Assembly (NCBI RefSeq): GCF_900141985.1
Contig: NZ_FQZK01000001.1
Location: 844,003 to 908,002, forward strand
Length of the DNA stretch: 64,000 bases
DNA from: Nocardiopsis flavescens
Lineage (GTDB): Bacteria > Actinomycetota > Actinomycetes > Streptosporangiales > Streptosporangiaceae
Direction: 5' to 3'
The notes under the pieces were generated by a model. It was not told the DNA's origin. It saw nothing but the letters and a program-made list of their open reading frames with translations, and made no database searches. The position numbers were made by a program, and so were the translations under genes. Below, one piece after another: positions 56,408-64,000 of this stretch. Within the stretch, counting starts at the first letter, position 1; every line of letters starts with the position of its first letter.

Positions 56408-57442
56408 GTGGCCGACGCGAACGAGGAGACCCGCGCCCACCTCGCCCTGGGCCGGATGCTGTACGGGGGCATGGTCGCCCACCTGATCGGCGGCGCCGTG
56501 CGCCTGGGCCTGCCCGACGCCCTGGGCGAGGGGGAGGCGACCGCCGCCGAGCTGGCCCGTGCCCTGGACGCCCGCGCCGACACCCTGGAGCGCCTGCTGC
56601 GGGCGCTGGCCGCCGTGGACCTGGTGGCCGAGCCCGGCCGGGGCCGCTACGCGCTGACCCCGGCCGGGCGCCTGCTGCGCACCGGCCACCCGGGGTCCAT
56701 GGCGGCCATCGCGCGCTTCTACACCGACGCGCTGCTGCTGGACTCCTGGCGGGGGCTGCCCCAGAGCGTGCGGGACGGGTCGGTGGCCTTCGAGCGGGCG
56801 CACGGGGAGACGTTCTTCGAGCACCTGGACGGGCGCCCCGAAGAGGCGGAGATGTTCCACGGCGCCATGGCCGACGGCACCCGCGGCACCGCCCGGGTGC
56901 TGCCGGGCGCCTACGACTTCGCGCCGTTCTCCACCGTGGTGGACGTGGGCGGCGGGGACGGCACGCTGGTCGCCGCGGTCCTGGCCGCGCACCCGCGGCT
57001 GCGCGGGGTGCTGTTCGACGCGCCGGGCGGTGCCGGGCGGGCCCCGGCGGTACTGGAGCGCGCCGGGGTCGCCGACCGGTGCTCGGTGGTGTCGGGGGAC
57101 TTCTTCCGGTCGGTCCCGGCCGGGGACGTCCTGCTGCTCAAGAGCATCATCCACGACTGGGACGACGAGCGGGCCGGGGCGATCCTGTCGCGCTGCCGGG
57201 AGGCGGTGTCCGACGGCGGCCGGGTGCTGCTGGTGGAGCCGATGCTGCCGGACGGGCCGGGCGCGGACGGGCCGCCGGTGCCGTTCCTGAGCGACCTGAA
57301 CATGATGGTCAACACGGGCGGGCGCGAGCGCACCCGCGCCGACTTCGAGGCGCTGTGCTCCCGGGCAGGGTTCACGCTGGCCTCGGTGCGGATCCTGGCG
57401 CCCCCGTCGGGGTACGCGCTCCTGGAGGCCGCCCCCGCCTGA
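56408..57442 (+). CDS. SAM-dependent O-methyltransferase (plant/actinomycete small-molecule type)
   Basis: A 344-residue methyltransferase of the hydroxyneurosporene/acetylserotonin O-methyltransferase family. The N-terminal winged-helix dimerisation domain (about 10-100) is followed by VVDVGGGDGTLVAAVL (SAM motif I, near residue 178), a GDFF motif, and LLKSIIHDWDDERAGAIL, which contains the catalytic His of this family. GTG at 56408 with GGAG upstream. Such enzymes modify phenolic or polyketide hydroxyls; no biosynthetic cluster accompanies it. Confidence 0.85.
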   Translation: MADANEETRAHLALGRMLYGGMVAHLIGGAVRLGLPDALGEGEATAAELARALDARADTLERLLRALAAVDLVAEPGRGRYALTPAGRLLRTGHPGSMAAIARFYTDALLLDSWRGLPQSVRDGSVAFERAHGETFFEHLDGRPEEAEMFHGAMADGTRGTARVLPGAYDFAPFSTVVDVGGGDGTLVAAVLAAHPRLRGVLFDAPGGAGRAPAVLERAGVADRCSVVSGDFFRSVPAGDVLLLKSIIHDWDDERAGAILSRCREAVSDGGRVLLVEPMLPDGPGADGPPVPFLSDLNMMVNTGGRERTRADFEALCSRAGFTLASVRILAPPSGYALLEAAPA

Positions 57443-57521
57443 CCCACGGGCGCCCCGGGCGCGGGCCGGACCCGTGCCCGGGGGCGTCGGACCCGTCCCG
57501 CTTCCGACGCATCCGGGCCAC

Positions 57522-57561
57522 GGGCCGCGCGTGCGGGACGTCCGTCCCGCACGCGCGGCCC
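57522..57561. terminator. Bidirectional terminator
   Basis: A perfect inverted repeat with 19-bp arms around a TC centre between the convergent methyltransferase and NmrA genes, ending 17 bp from the stop codon of the latter. Confidence 0.75.
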
Positions 57562-57578
57562 GGCCCCCGGCGCCGGGG

Positions 57579-58397
57579 TCAGGCGCGGAAGGCGTCGGCG
57601 TTCTCCCGCGCCCACCGCGCGAAGGTGAGCGCCGGGCGCCCGGTGACCTCCTCCACCGTGGGCAGCACCCGGCCCGCCGTCCCGGGCGGGTCGGTGGCCA
57701 GCGCGATCCCGAACTCGACGTAGTCCTCGGGGAACCCCTGCGCGCGCAGGCGCTCGCGCTCCTGCTCCTCGGTCAGCCGCACCCAGGCGACCTCGCGCCC
57801 CAGCGCGTCCCCCAGGTCCCGCGCCCGCTCGGCCGGGGTGAGCGCCTGCGGCCCGGTCAGCACCAGGTCGCGCCCGCCCTGCCCGCCCTCGGTCAGCGCC
57901 GTCAGCGCGACGGCGGCGATGTCGGCCTCGTGGACCGCGGCGCTGGGCCAGGCGGCCAGGGTGCGCACCGCTCCCGTCTCGCGCACGTCGGGCGCCCACT
58001 CCAGCGCGCCGGACATGAACTCCAGCGGTACCAGCACCGTCCACTCCAGGTCCGACCCGCGCACGGCGTCCTCCAGGGGACTGCCGCCGAAGGCCCCCAG
58101 GACGGTGGCGCGCCGCGCCCCGCCCTCCCGGGCCAGGGCGAGGATCTCGCCGGCGTTGGCCAGCTCGGCCCCGTCGTCCCCGCCGAAGGTGATGAGGTGG
58201 ACGGCGTCCACCCCCGTGAACGCCTCCTCCAGCGTCGCGGCGTCGGTCAGGTCGCCGCCGACGACCTCCACCCCGGGGCCGAGGTCGGCGCGGTCGGGGC
58301 GCCGGGTCAGCGCCCGGACCGGGTGCCCCCGCTCGGCCAGCCCCCGCACCAGATGGCGCCCCACGGTGCCCGTCGCTCCTGTCACCAGAACGGTCAT
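57579..58397 (-). CDS. NmrA-like NAD(P)-binding protein
   Basis: A 272-residue atypical SDR. TGATGTVGRHLVRGL near residue 6 binds the dinucleotide, ALTRRPDRADL supplies a phosphate-binding Arg for NADPH, and GVDAVHLITFGG and EADIAAVALTAL are characteristic of the NmrA/TMR family. The active-site Tyr-Lys of classical SDRs is absent. It is probably an NADPH-dependent quinone/isoflavone-type reductase or redox sensor. It resembles, but is not a close duplicate of, the protein at 52544-53401. Confidence 0.8.
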   Translation of the reverse strand: MTVLVTGATGTVGRHLVRGLAERGHPVRALTRRPDRADLGPGVEVVGGDLTDAATLEEAFTGVDAVHLITFGGDDGAELANAGEILALAREGGARRATVLGAFGGSPLEDAVRGSDLEWTVLVPLEFMSGALEWAPDVRETGAVRTLAAWPSAAVHEADIAAVALTALTEGGQGGRDLVLTGPQALTPAERARDLGDALGREVAWVRLTEEQERERLRAQGFPEDYVEFGIALATDPPGTAGRVLPTVEEVTGRPALTFARWARENADAFRA

Positions 58398-58541
58398 GGC
58401 CGTCCCCCGTCTCGTTCGTCTCGGTTCGATCGCCTCACCTTCCCGGCAGTGGAGGACACTTGATGTCCTCCACTCACGCGACTTCTCCCGTCTTCCGGTC
58501 GACCCCGGGGCGGGGCGCCGCCGGGCCGCCCCCGGCGGCGG

Positions 58542-59171
58542 TCACCGCAGCTGGGCGTCGATGTCGCGCACCCGCACGACCCGGGTGCGGTCGGTGACCA
58601 GGGGGTCCAGTACGCCGCCGTTGCCGAGCCCGTCCCACCAGCGCACCTCCCAGGACAGGGCGGCGGTGACGGAGTAGGCGCCCTCGGGCTCGTGCTCGGA
58701 GGGGCCGGTGTAGGTGTGGGCGCAGTCCCCGTCGGGGATCTCGCAGGTGACGACGGTGCCGTCCCCCATCTCCCAGCGGGCGCGGCGGGGCACGGCCGCG
58801 ACGGTGACGCGGTGGCCGCGGGCGGACGCCCCCACGCGCACCTCCCGGCGCGCGTCGGCGGCCGGTCGCAGTTCGAGGCGGGCCCCGGCGGCCACCGCCC
58901 GGTCGTCGGCGCCCATCGGCGCGGGCAGGGGCAGCAGGGCGCGGACCCGCTCGGCCAGCGCCCGGGGCCCGGCGTCGCCGGGCAGCCGCGGCAGGGCCCG
59001 GCAGGAGGCCTGCCAGGCGGTCCCGGAGCGGACGGCCCCGTCGCAGTGGCCCGGCGCCGCCCGCACCGCCTCGCCCGTGGCGGCGGGTCCGGCGGTGGCC
59101 ACAGCCGCGGGGACCGCCGGGGCCGGCAGCAGGGCGAGGGCGAGGGCCGGGAGCAGGAGGCCGTGCAGCAC
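58542..59171 (-). CDS. Secreted protein with PKD-like domain
   Basis: A 209-residue exported protein of unknown role. The N-terminus (LHGLLLPALALALLPAPAVPAA) is a signal peptide. The C-terminal half has a PKD-like beta sandwich: WEMGDGT, two cysteines eight apart that may pair (VTCEIPDGDC), then HTYTG and YSVTAALSWEVRW. GTG start at 59171 with GAAGGAG upstream. Common in actinomycetes as a cell-envelope protein. Confidence 0.65.
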   Translation of the reverse strand: MLHGLLLPALALALLPAPAVPAAVATAGPAATGEAVRAAPGHCDGAVRSGTAWQASCRALPRLPGDAGPRALAERVRALLPLPAPMGADDRAVAAGARLELRPAADARREVRVGASARGHRVTVAAVPRRARWEMGDGTVVTCEIPDGDCAHTYTGPSEHEPEGAYSVTAALSWEVRWWDGLGNGGVLDPLVTDRTRVVRVRDIDAQLR

Positions 59172-59190
59172 CAGGGCACACTCCTTCGAG

Positions 59191-59206
59191 TGATGTCATG
59201 ACTACA
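59191..59206. promoter_or_regulatory. Palindromic element before the secreted-protein gene
   Basis: TGATGTCATGACTACA has a perfect GTCATGAC core flanked by TG/CA ends, 20 bp upstream of the GTG start, and a TGATCA palindrome lies just beyond. Possibly an operator or part of the promoter; function not known. Confidence 0.3.
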
Positions 59207-59290
59207 GTGAGTGATCACAGCAGAACATAGCCATCCCACGCCCCGCGCACAACCGGTTCCGCGCAAGCGGTCCCGGCCCGCCCCACAGCC

Positions 59291-59992
59291 TCAGGGCGAG
59301 CGGTGCTCCGCGATGTGCCGCGGCACCCCGATGCCCTCCCGCAGCAGCGGGTCCGGCTCCGGCTCGCCGAACACCGAGCGCACCGGGACGACCCCGGCCC
59401 ACACGTCCAGCGCCAGGTCCTCCTCGTCGTCGACCGGCGGGCCGGTCCGGACCTTGACCGACGCCTCGGCCAGCGACAGCGCCAGCACCCGGGTGGCCGC
59501 CATCTCCTTGCGGGTGGGCACGCGAACCGCGTCCCACCGCCCCGGGGCGACCTGCTCGGTCAGGGCCCGCAGCCCGGCCGTGCGCTCGTCCTCGTCGTCG
59601 ACCACCCGCGGGCGGCCGTAGACCACCGCCGACCGGTGGTTGACCGAGTGGTGGAACGCCGACCGGGCCAGCACCAGGCCGTCGACCAGGGTGACCGCCA
59701 CGCACACCTCGCCGCCGGTGTCCAGCGAGCGCGCACCCGTGGACCCGTGCAGGTACAGGGTGTCGCCGACGCGCCCGTAGGCGGTGGGCAGCACCCGCGG
59801 GGCGCCGTCCACGACGACGCCGAGGTGGCAGAACAGCCCCTCGTCGAGCAGGGCGTACAGCTCGGCGCGGTCGGCGCGCTGCTTGTGCCTTCCCCGGCGC
59901 AGCCGGGTCCGGTCCGTGGGGGACAGCGGGGCGGACCCGGCGTCCGGGGCCTGCGGGCCGCGGGCGTCCGCGGTTTCGGTGGTCGAGAGCAT
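59291..59992 (-). CDS. Pyridoxamine 5'-phosphate oxidase family protein (FMN-binding split barrel)
   Basis: A 233-residue member of the split-barrel flavin reductase-binding fold. LYALLDEGLFCHLGVVVDGAPRVLPTAYGRVGDTLYLHGSTGAR and SVNHRSAVVYGRPRVV are typical of the PPOX-like group annotated as pyridoxamine phosphate oxidase-related or heme/F420-binding proteins. Whether it oxidises PMP is doubtful. A perfect 9-4-9 inverted repeat containing GTGGAC, related to PdxR/MocR sites, is 21 bp upstream of the start, and a MocR regulator is encoded at 61800. Confidence 0.8.
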   Translation of the reverse strand: MLSTTETADARGPQAPDAGSAPLSPTDRTRLRRGRHKQRADRAELYALLDEGLFCHLGVVVDGAPRVLPTAYGRVGDTLYLHGSTGARSLDTGGEVCVAVTLVDGLVLARSAFHHSVNHRSAVVYGRPRVVDDEDERTAGLRALTEQVAPGRWDAVRVPTRKEMAATRVLALSLAEASVKVRTGPPVDDEEDLALDVWAGVVPVRSVFGEPEPDPLLREGIGVPRHIAEHRSP

Positions 59993-60012
59993 GCCTTCAC
60001 GCTAGGGGCCGG

Positions 60013-60034
60013 GTGGACCTGTGGACAGGTCCAC
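60013..60034 (-). promoter_or_regulatory. Inverted repeat GTGGACCTG-TGGA-CAGGTCCAC
   Basis: A perfect 22-bp palindrome between the quinone reductase stop and the PPOX gene start. It includes direct repeats GTGGAC-N2-GTGGAC and, on the minus strand, AAGTGGAC (60029-60036). It could be an operator for the PPOX gene or a terminator for the upstream gene; the first is favoured because the same AAGTGGAC occurs at 61117-61124. Confidence 0.5.
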
Positions 60035-60067
60035 TTCCGCCCCGGAACGCACGACCACTTCTCGGGC

Positions 60068-61033
60068 TCAGGCCGTGACGTCGACGACCACCTTGCCCCG
60101 CACTCCCCCGGCCTCCAGCGCCCGGTGCGCCCCGGCCACGTCGGAGAGCGGGAACACCCGGTCCACCACCGGCCGCAGGTCCCCGGCCTCCGCCAGGCGG
60201 GCCACCTCCTCCAGCAGGTCCCGGCGGGGGTTCCCGCTGAAGAACCGCACCCGGCGGCGGCCGAACACCGCCGAGCCCAGGATGTAGCCCACCGAGCGCA
60301 GGGGCCTGGCCGTGTCGAAGGACACCGCGACCATCCGCCCGCCCGGGGCCAGCAGCCGCCGGTAGGCGCGCAGGTCCGTGCCGACGGTGTCCAGGACGAC
60401 GTCGAACCGGCCCAGGCCGGCCGGGGCGGTGGTGCGGTAGTCGAAGGCCTCGTGCGCCCCCAGGTCCCGGGCCAGGTCCAGGTGCTCGGCCCTGGCCAGG
60501 GCGGTGACGTGCGCCCCGTAGGCCCGGCCCAGCTGCACCCCGCCCACGCCCACTCCCCCGGTGGCGCCGCGCACCAGCAGCCGCTCCCCCGGGCGCAGCC
60601 GCGCCTTGTCGCGCAGCGCGGTGACCACGGTGGTGGCGACCGGGATCGTCACCGCCGCGACGGGCTCCATGCCCTCGGGCATCCGGGCCATCCGGTCCGG
60701 CGGGACCGCCACGTACTCGGCCATGGCCCCGAAGCCGCGGATCAGCCCCCACACCCGCTCGCCGACCGCGACGCCGCGCACGTCCGCCCCGACCGAGGCC
60801 ACCTCCCCGGCGAAGTCCAGGCCGACCGCCCGGGGGAAGGGTCCCATGACCAGGGAGCCCAGCAGCCCCAGGTCACCGGAGCGGCCGGACAGCTCGCCTC
60901 CGTTGACGCTGGAGGCCAGCACCCGCACCAGCACCTTGTCGTCCCCGGGGTCGGGAACGGGGCGGCGCCCCTCGTAGATCACCTCCGGCGGTCCGACCCG
61001 GTCGAACAGCGCCGCGCGCATCTCCTGTGCCAC
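60068..61033 (-). CDS. Zinc-independent NAD(P)-dependent alcohol dehydrogenase/quinone reductase (MDR family)
   Basis: A 321-residue medium-chain dehydrogenase/reductase. GroES-like domain: VLVRVLASSVNGGELSGR and VGLDFAGEVASVG; Rossmann domain: LLVRGATGGVGVGGVQL, then DVVLDTVG. The catalytic zinc ligands and the structural-zinc Cys lobe are missing, as in quinone reductases and enoyl reductases. The GTG at 61033 with GGAGGAG is chosen over the ATG at 61021, which has GGAG directly against it. Divergent from the TetR gene. Confidence 0.85.
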   Translation of the reverse strand: MAQEMRAALFDRVGPPEVIYEGRRPVPDPGDDKVLVRVLASSVNGGELSGRSGDLGLLGSLVMGPFPRAVGLDFAGEVASVGADVRGVAVGERVWGLIRGFGAMAEYVAVPPDRMARMPEGMEPVAAVTIPVATTVVTALRDKARLRPGERLLVRGATGGVGVGGVQLGRAYGAHVTALARAEHLDLARDLGAHEAFDYRTTAPAGLGRFDVVLDTVGTDLRAYRRLLAPGGRMVAVSFDTARPLRSVGYILGSAVFGRRRVRFFSGNPRRDLLEEVARLAEAGDLRPVVDRVFPLSDVAGAHRALEAGGVRGKVVVDVTA

Positions 61034-61116
61034 CCGTCTCCTCCGTTCACCCGCGGGCGCCGGACCGGCTCTCGGCCGGCGCCACGTGAACGCTAACCAG
61101 GGAAACGGAGGGCATC

Positions 61117-61136
61117 GTCCACTTAGCGGTAATGTG
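61117..61136. promoter_or_regulatory. Overlapping AAGTGGAC box and CACTTA/TAATGTG symmetry
   Basis: GTCCACTT (61117-61124) is the complement of AAGTGGAC, as at 60029-60036. It overlaps an imperfect palindrome CACTTAGCGGTAATGTG (61120-61136), which may be the TetR operator. TAATGT (61128-61133) can be a -10 for the TetR gene. Sits in the 109-bp divergent region. Confidence 0.4.
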
Positions 61137-61142
61137 AGACAC

Positions 61143-61793
61143 ATGCCCGCCGATTCGTCTCAGATGGCCCCGCCCGAGCCCCCGCTGCGCACCGACGCCC
61201 TCCGCAACCGAGAACGCATCCTGCTCGCCGCCCGGGACGCGTTCGCCTCCCACGGGATCGACGTGCCGATGGCCACCATCGCCCGCCGCGCCGGGGTGGG
61301 CACCGCCACCCTCTACCGGCGCTTCCCCACCCGGGACGCCCTGGTCGCCGAGGCGTTCTCCGACCAGGCCTCCGCCTGCGCCGACACCGTCGACCACGCC
61401 CTGGCCGACCCCGACCCCTGGCGCGGGTTCGCCTCCACCCTGTACCGGGTCGCCGCCATGCAGGTCGCCGACCGGGGGTTCGGCGCCGCGTTCCTGCGCA
61501 ACGCCGCGCTGTCCCCCGAACTGGAGGAGCGCCGCATCCGGGCCGAGGAGGGGATCGCCCGGCTGATCCGGCGCGCGCAGGAGTCCGGCGCGCTGCGCAC
61601 CGACTTCCACCGCACCGACCTCACCCTGGTCCTCATGGCCGTCGAGGGCATCCGCGCCGACACCCCCCAGGCGGCGGGCGCCGCCGCCCGGCGCCTGGTC
61701 GCCCACCTGCTGCGGTCCTTCCGCGCCGACGCCGCGGCGGCCCCTCCGCTGCCGCCGCCCGCCCCGGTCGGCCTCTACCACCTCCGGGACTAG
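61143..61793 (+). CDS. TetR family transcriptional regulator
   Basis: A 216-residue repressor-type protein. The N-terminal TetR HTH (residues about 17-65) includes RILLAARDAFASHGIDVPMATIARRAGVGTATLYRRFPTRDAL in several parts, with GTATLYRRF as recognition helix. The C-terminal ligand domain is helical, with a Pro/Ala-rich tail. ATG at 61143 is chosen because a -10-like TAATGT lies just upstream; a further upstream in-frame ATG at 61086 would extend through the operator region. It probably represses the divergent quinone reductase. Confidence 0.82.
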   Translation: MPADSSQMAPPEPPLRTDALRNRERILLAARDAFASHGIDVPMATIARRAGVGTATLYRRFPTRDALVAEAFSDQASACADTVDHALADPDPWRGFASTLYRVAAMQVADRGFGAAFLRNAALSPELEERRIRAEEGIARLIRRAQESGALRTDFHRTDLTLVLMAVEGIRADTPQAAGAAARRLVAHLLRSFRADAAAAPPLPPPAPVGLYHLRD

Positions 61794-61799
61794 GAGCCG

Positions 61800-63245
61800 G
61801 TGCCCGTGCCACGACAGCACACCGAACCCGCCCTGCACCTGGACCGGTCCAGCGGCGCGCCGCTCACCGTCCAGCTGGCCGCCGCCCTGCGCGCCGCCGT
61901 GGCCGACGGGTCCCTGGCCGAGGGCGAGCGCCTGCCCTCCAGCCGGTCCCTCGCCGCCCGGCTGGGGGTGAGCCGCACCGTCGTCACCGACGCCTTCCAG
62001 CAGCTCTACGCCGAGGGGTGGCTGGAGGGCCGCCACGGGTCGGGCACGTTCGTCGCCCCGGGGGCCGCGCCCGCGCCCGCGGAGCCCGCGCCCATCGAGC
62101 CCGCCTGGCGCACCGCCGCCGCCCGCGGCGGCCGCATCGCCGGGCCGGACGGGCGGCCCTCGCGCGGCGAGCTGCGCGCCCGCGGCCTCATCGACCTGCG
62201 CCCCGGAGCACCCTGGGTGGGGTCGGTGGACCGGGCCGCTTGGCGCCGGGCCTGGCGCTCGGCCGCCGACCTGCCCCAGGACGACGACCCCGACCCGCGC
62301 GGCCTGCCGCGGCTGCGCGCCCTGCTCGCCGACCACCTGCGCCGGGCCCGCGGCATCGCCGTGGGTCCGGAGAACATCCTGGTCACCCGCGGCACCGGCA
62401 ACGGACTGGACCTGGCGGGGGCCGCCCTGATCGCCCCGGGCGACCGGGTGGGGGTGGAGGAGCCGGGGTACGGCAGGGCCCGCACGGTGCTGGCCGCGCG
62501 CGGCGCCCGCATCGTGCCCTGCCCGGTGGACGGGGACGGCCTGGTCGTGGACGCGCTCCCCGGCGGCCTGGGCATGGTGTACACCACTCCGGCCCACCAG
62601 TACCCGCTGGGCGGGCGGCTGCCGGTGCCCCGGCGCGAGCTGCTCATCTCCTGGGCCCGCGCGACGGGGGCGGTGGTCGTCGAGGACGACTACGACGCCG
62701 AGTTCCGCTACGACGTGGCCCCGCTGCCCGCGCTGTACGGGATGGACCCGGGGCGGGTGGTGCTGCTGGGCACCCTGTCCAAGACCCTCACCCCCGACCT
62801 GGGCATCGGGTGGATCGTCGCCGAGCCCGACCTGGTGGAGCACCTGGCCCGGGTGCGCCGCGGCCTGACCGACCGCACGCCGGGTCCGGTGCAGGCCGCC
62901 ACGGCGCTGCTGCTGGAGCGCGGCGACCTGGACCGGCACCTGCGGCGGATGCGCGCCGAGTACGCGCGCCGCCGGGCCCTGCTCATCGAGTACCTGGGGC
63001 CGCGGCTGACCGGGGACACCGCGGGGCTGCACGCGATGCTGCCGCTGCCCGCGGCGGAGGTGGCCCCGGTGGTCGCCGGGGCCGCCGCCCGCGGGGTGGT
63101 GGTGGACGACACCGGCCGCACCAGCCACGGGACGCCCACGGTGCACGGCCTGGTGCTGGGGTACGGATCGGTGTCGGCGGCCGGCCTGCGGCGCGGCTGC
63201 GCGGTTCTGGCGGACCTCCTGGACCGGCGCCTGGGCCCCGCCTGA
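61800..63245 (+). CDS. MocR/PdxR family PLP-dependent transcriptional regulator
   Basis: A 481-residue chimera of a GntR-type winged HTH and a fold-type I aminotransferase. HTH: LPSSRSLAARLGVSRTVVTDAFQQL, about residues 45-70. Aminotransferase-like domain from about 115: TRGTGNGLDLAG, YTTPAHQYPLGG, VVEDDYDAEFRYD and the PLP lysine in LGTLSKTLTPDLGIGW. GTG at 61800 is three bases from AGGAG, whereas the GTG at 61806 is nine bases away, so the start is uncertain by two codons. Typical job: sensing PLP and controlling vitamin B6 or related genes; the PPOX-like gene nearby is a candidate target. Confidence 0.87.
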   Translation: MPVPRQHTEPALHLDRSSGAPLTVQLAAALRAAVADGSLAEGERLPSSRSLAARLGVSRTVVTDAFQQLYAEGWLEGRHGSGTFVAPGAAPAPAEPAPIEPAWRTAAARGGRIAGPDGRPSRGELRARGLIDLRPGAPWVGSVDRAAWRRAWRSAADLPQDDDPDPRGLPRLRALLADHLRRARGIAVGPENILVTRGTGNGLDLAGAALIAPGDRVGVEEPGYGRARTVLAARGARIVPCPVDGDGLVVDALPGGLGMVYTTPAHQYPLGGRLPVPRRELLISWARATGAVVVEDDYDAEFRYDVAPLPALYGMDPGRVVLLGTLSKTLTPDLGIGWIVAEPDLVEHLARVRRGLTDRTPGPVQAATALLLERGDLDRHLRRMRAEYARRRALLIEYLGPRLTGDTAGLHAMLPLPAAEVAPVVAGAAARGVVVDDTGRTSHGTPTVHGLVLGYGSVSAAGLRRGCAVLADLLDRRLGPA

Positions 63246-63281
63246 GGGGCGGGGCGGCGCGCGGCACGGGAGGTCCGGTGC

Positions 63282-63713
63282 TCAGCCGCCGGCCTCCTCC
63301 CAGGCCCGGCGGACCCGGTCCAGGGCGGCCCGGTTCTCCTCCTGCCATTGCCGCCCCGCCGGGTCCACGGGCACCCGCACCTCGACCGGGACGCGCCCGG
63401 CGTCGTACACGGTGATCAGGAACGGGGCGTCGGGCACCACCGACAGCCAGGCCCCCTGTTCCGCGGGCGGCCACTGCACGGCGCGCAGGGCCTCCAAGTC
63501 GGCCAGCCGCAGCTCCCAGTCGGCCAGGTCCGCGCCGGTCAGGGACAGGCCGACCCGGCCGCTGACGAAGGCGCTCTCCACCACGAGTTCGGCCGCCACG
63601 GCCGGGGCACCGGGGGTGTCGGGGACGGTGACCAGCGCGGCGACCGCGTGCCGGGGGTCGTGGAAGCGGAACAGTTCGAGGACGCGGGGACTGCCGGGGG
63701 CGGCGGGTTCCAT
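63282..63713 (-). CDS. Small uncharacterised protein (DUF5959-like)
   Basis: A 143-residue soluble protein. VLELFRFHDPRHAVAALV at the start, LTGADLADWELRLADLEALRAVQWP in the middle and a C-terminal basic stretch ending RRAWEEAGG match my recollection of the DUF5959 family, abundant in Streptomyces and related genera, of unknown function. ATG at 63713 with GGAAGG upstream. Convergent with the MocR gene. Confidence 0.6.
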   Translation of the reverse strand: MEPAAPGSPRVLELFRFHDPRHAVAALVTVPDTPGAPAVAAELVVESAFVSGRVGLSLTGADLADWELRLADLEALRAVQWPPAEQGAWLSVVPDAPFLITVYDAGRVPVEVRVPVDPAGRQWQEENRAALDRVRRAWEEAGG

Positions 63714-63930
63714 CGGTGGCCTTCCTGAGGCTCTGGGCAGAACCGGGAGTTCTGCGCAGGACTCAACGAACCCGGTCGGGGCCCGGTTCCGGGCTGCGGG
63801 TGCGGATCGCCCAGGACAGCAGGGCGGCCACGGCGCACAGCCCCGCGGCGCCGGGCCGGGGGCCGCCGCGGGAGCGGGGTGCGCGAAGAACGCCGGGGCC
63901 GGAGCCGCCGCCCCGGCTCGACGGGCACGG

Positions 63931-63949
63931 GTTGGTAAGGCTAACCTCA
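63931..63949 (+). promoter_or_regulatory. Iron box (DtxR/IdeR operator)
   Basis: GTTGGTAAGGCTAACCTCA matches 15 of 19 positions of the consensus TTAGGTTAGGCTAACCTAA as I remember it, with the core AGGCTAACC intact. It is the only strong site of this kind seen and directly precedes the partial gene at the window edge. Confidence 0.65.
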
Positions 63950-63950
63950 T

Positions 63951-64000
63951 GTGAAGTTCGTGTTCCTTCGTCCGATCCTGAGAAGAGTGCTCTGTGCGTG
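63951..64000 (+). CDS. Start of an iron-regulated gene cut by the window edge (putative)
   Basis: A GTG at 63951, two bases after the iron box, opens a frame reading KFVFLRPILRRVLC to the end of the window. The basic, then hydrophobic start would suit a signal peptide or a first membrane helix, as in siderophore uptake proteins. Only 16 codons are visible, so the reading frame and function are tentative. Confidence 0.3.
   Translation, partial: MKFVFLRPILRRVLCA

Overview
The window is about 64 kb of very GC-rich, densely coding DNA. GTG starts are common, ATGA/GTGA start-stop overlaps are pervasive, and Tat-type lipoprotein signals, an F420/LLM-type monooxygenase, IclR/GntR/TetR/MocR/HxlR regulators and a pcaHGBL operon with a fused pcaL are present. 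This fits a soil actinomycete of the Streptomyces/Nocardiopsis kind; the sequence alone does not fix the genus. No rRNA, tRNA, CRISPR array or complete insertion sequence was seen.

Region 1 (1-1416) holds a small HTH protein and a histidine phosphatase. Region 2 (1417-23081) is a catabolic island read almost entirely leftwards. An IclR regulator is followed by a nitrate/sulfonate/taurine-type ABC transporter, a fumarate-reductase-like flavoprotein, a bicupin, a MmgE/PrpD protein, an AllA-like lyase, a three-subunit molybdenum hydroxylase, an NTF2-like protein, an old-yellow-enzyme/Fe-S/FAD reductase and a HapK-like protein. A clear terminator then separates a second operon: CaiB/BaiF CoA transferase, cyclase-type hydrolase, second MmgE/PrpD, hydantoinase-like cyclic amidohydrolase and CitE-like CoA-ester lyase. 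GTTCC-N7-GGAAC palindromes in front of both operons suggest one IclR regulon. The enzyme classes suggest hydroxylation, reduction and hydrolytic opening of an N-heterocycle, then CoA activation and C-C cleavage. The substrate is unknown.

Region 3 (23676-36083) is a rightward operon: spermidine/putrescine-type ABC importer, HyuA/HyuB ATP-dependent hydantoinase/oxoprolinase pair, LLM monooxygenase, M20 amidohydrolase and ThDP-dependent enzyme. It ends at a strong terminator and is followed by a GntR/FCD regulator. It looks like a second pathway for a cyclic amide or N-heterocycle.

Region 4 (36219-45076) has a MacB/FtsX-type ABC exporter divergent from a NarL-type two-component system, an HTH gene plus Clp_N-SRPBCC fusion gene behind a striking double palindrome, an unrecognised coiled-coil protein and a small membrane protein.

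Region 5 (45415-52340) is the protocatechuate branch of the beta-ketoadipate pathway: divergent IclR-type regulator and pcaH-pcaG-pcaB-pcaDC. A guanine deaminase gene on the other strand lies between intact pcaC and a decayed 96-bp copy of the pcaC 3' end, in which every substitution is A/T to G/C.

Region 6 (52544-64000) is mostly redox and stress genes: NmrA-type quinone reductase behind HxlR-type direct repeats, AI-2E transporter, HxlR regulator, tandem universal stress protein, O-methyltransferase, second NmrA protein, PPOX-like flavoprotein, quinone reductase, TetR and MocR regulators. An iron box marks a gene that runs off the right edge.
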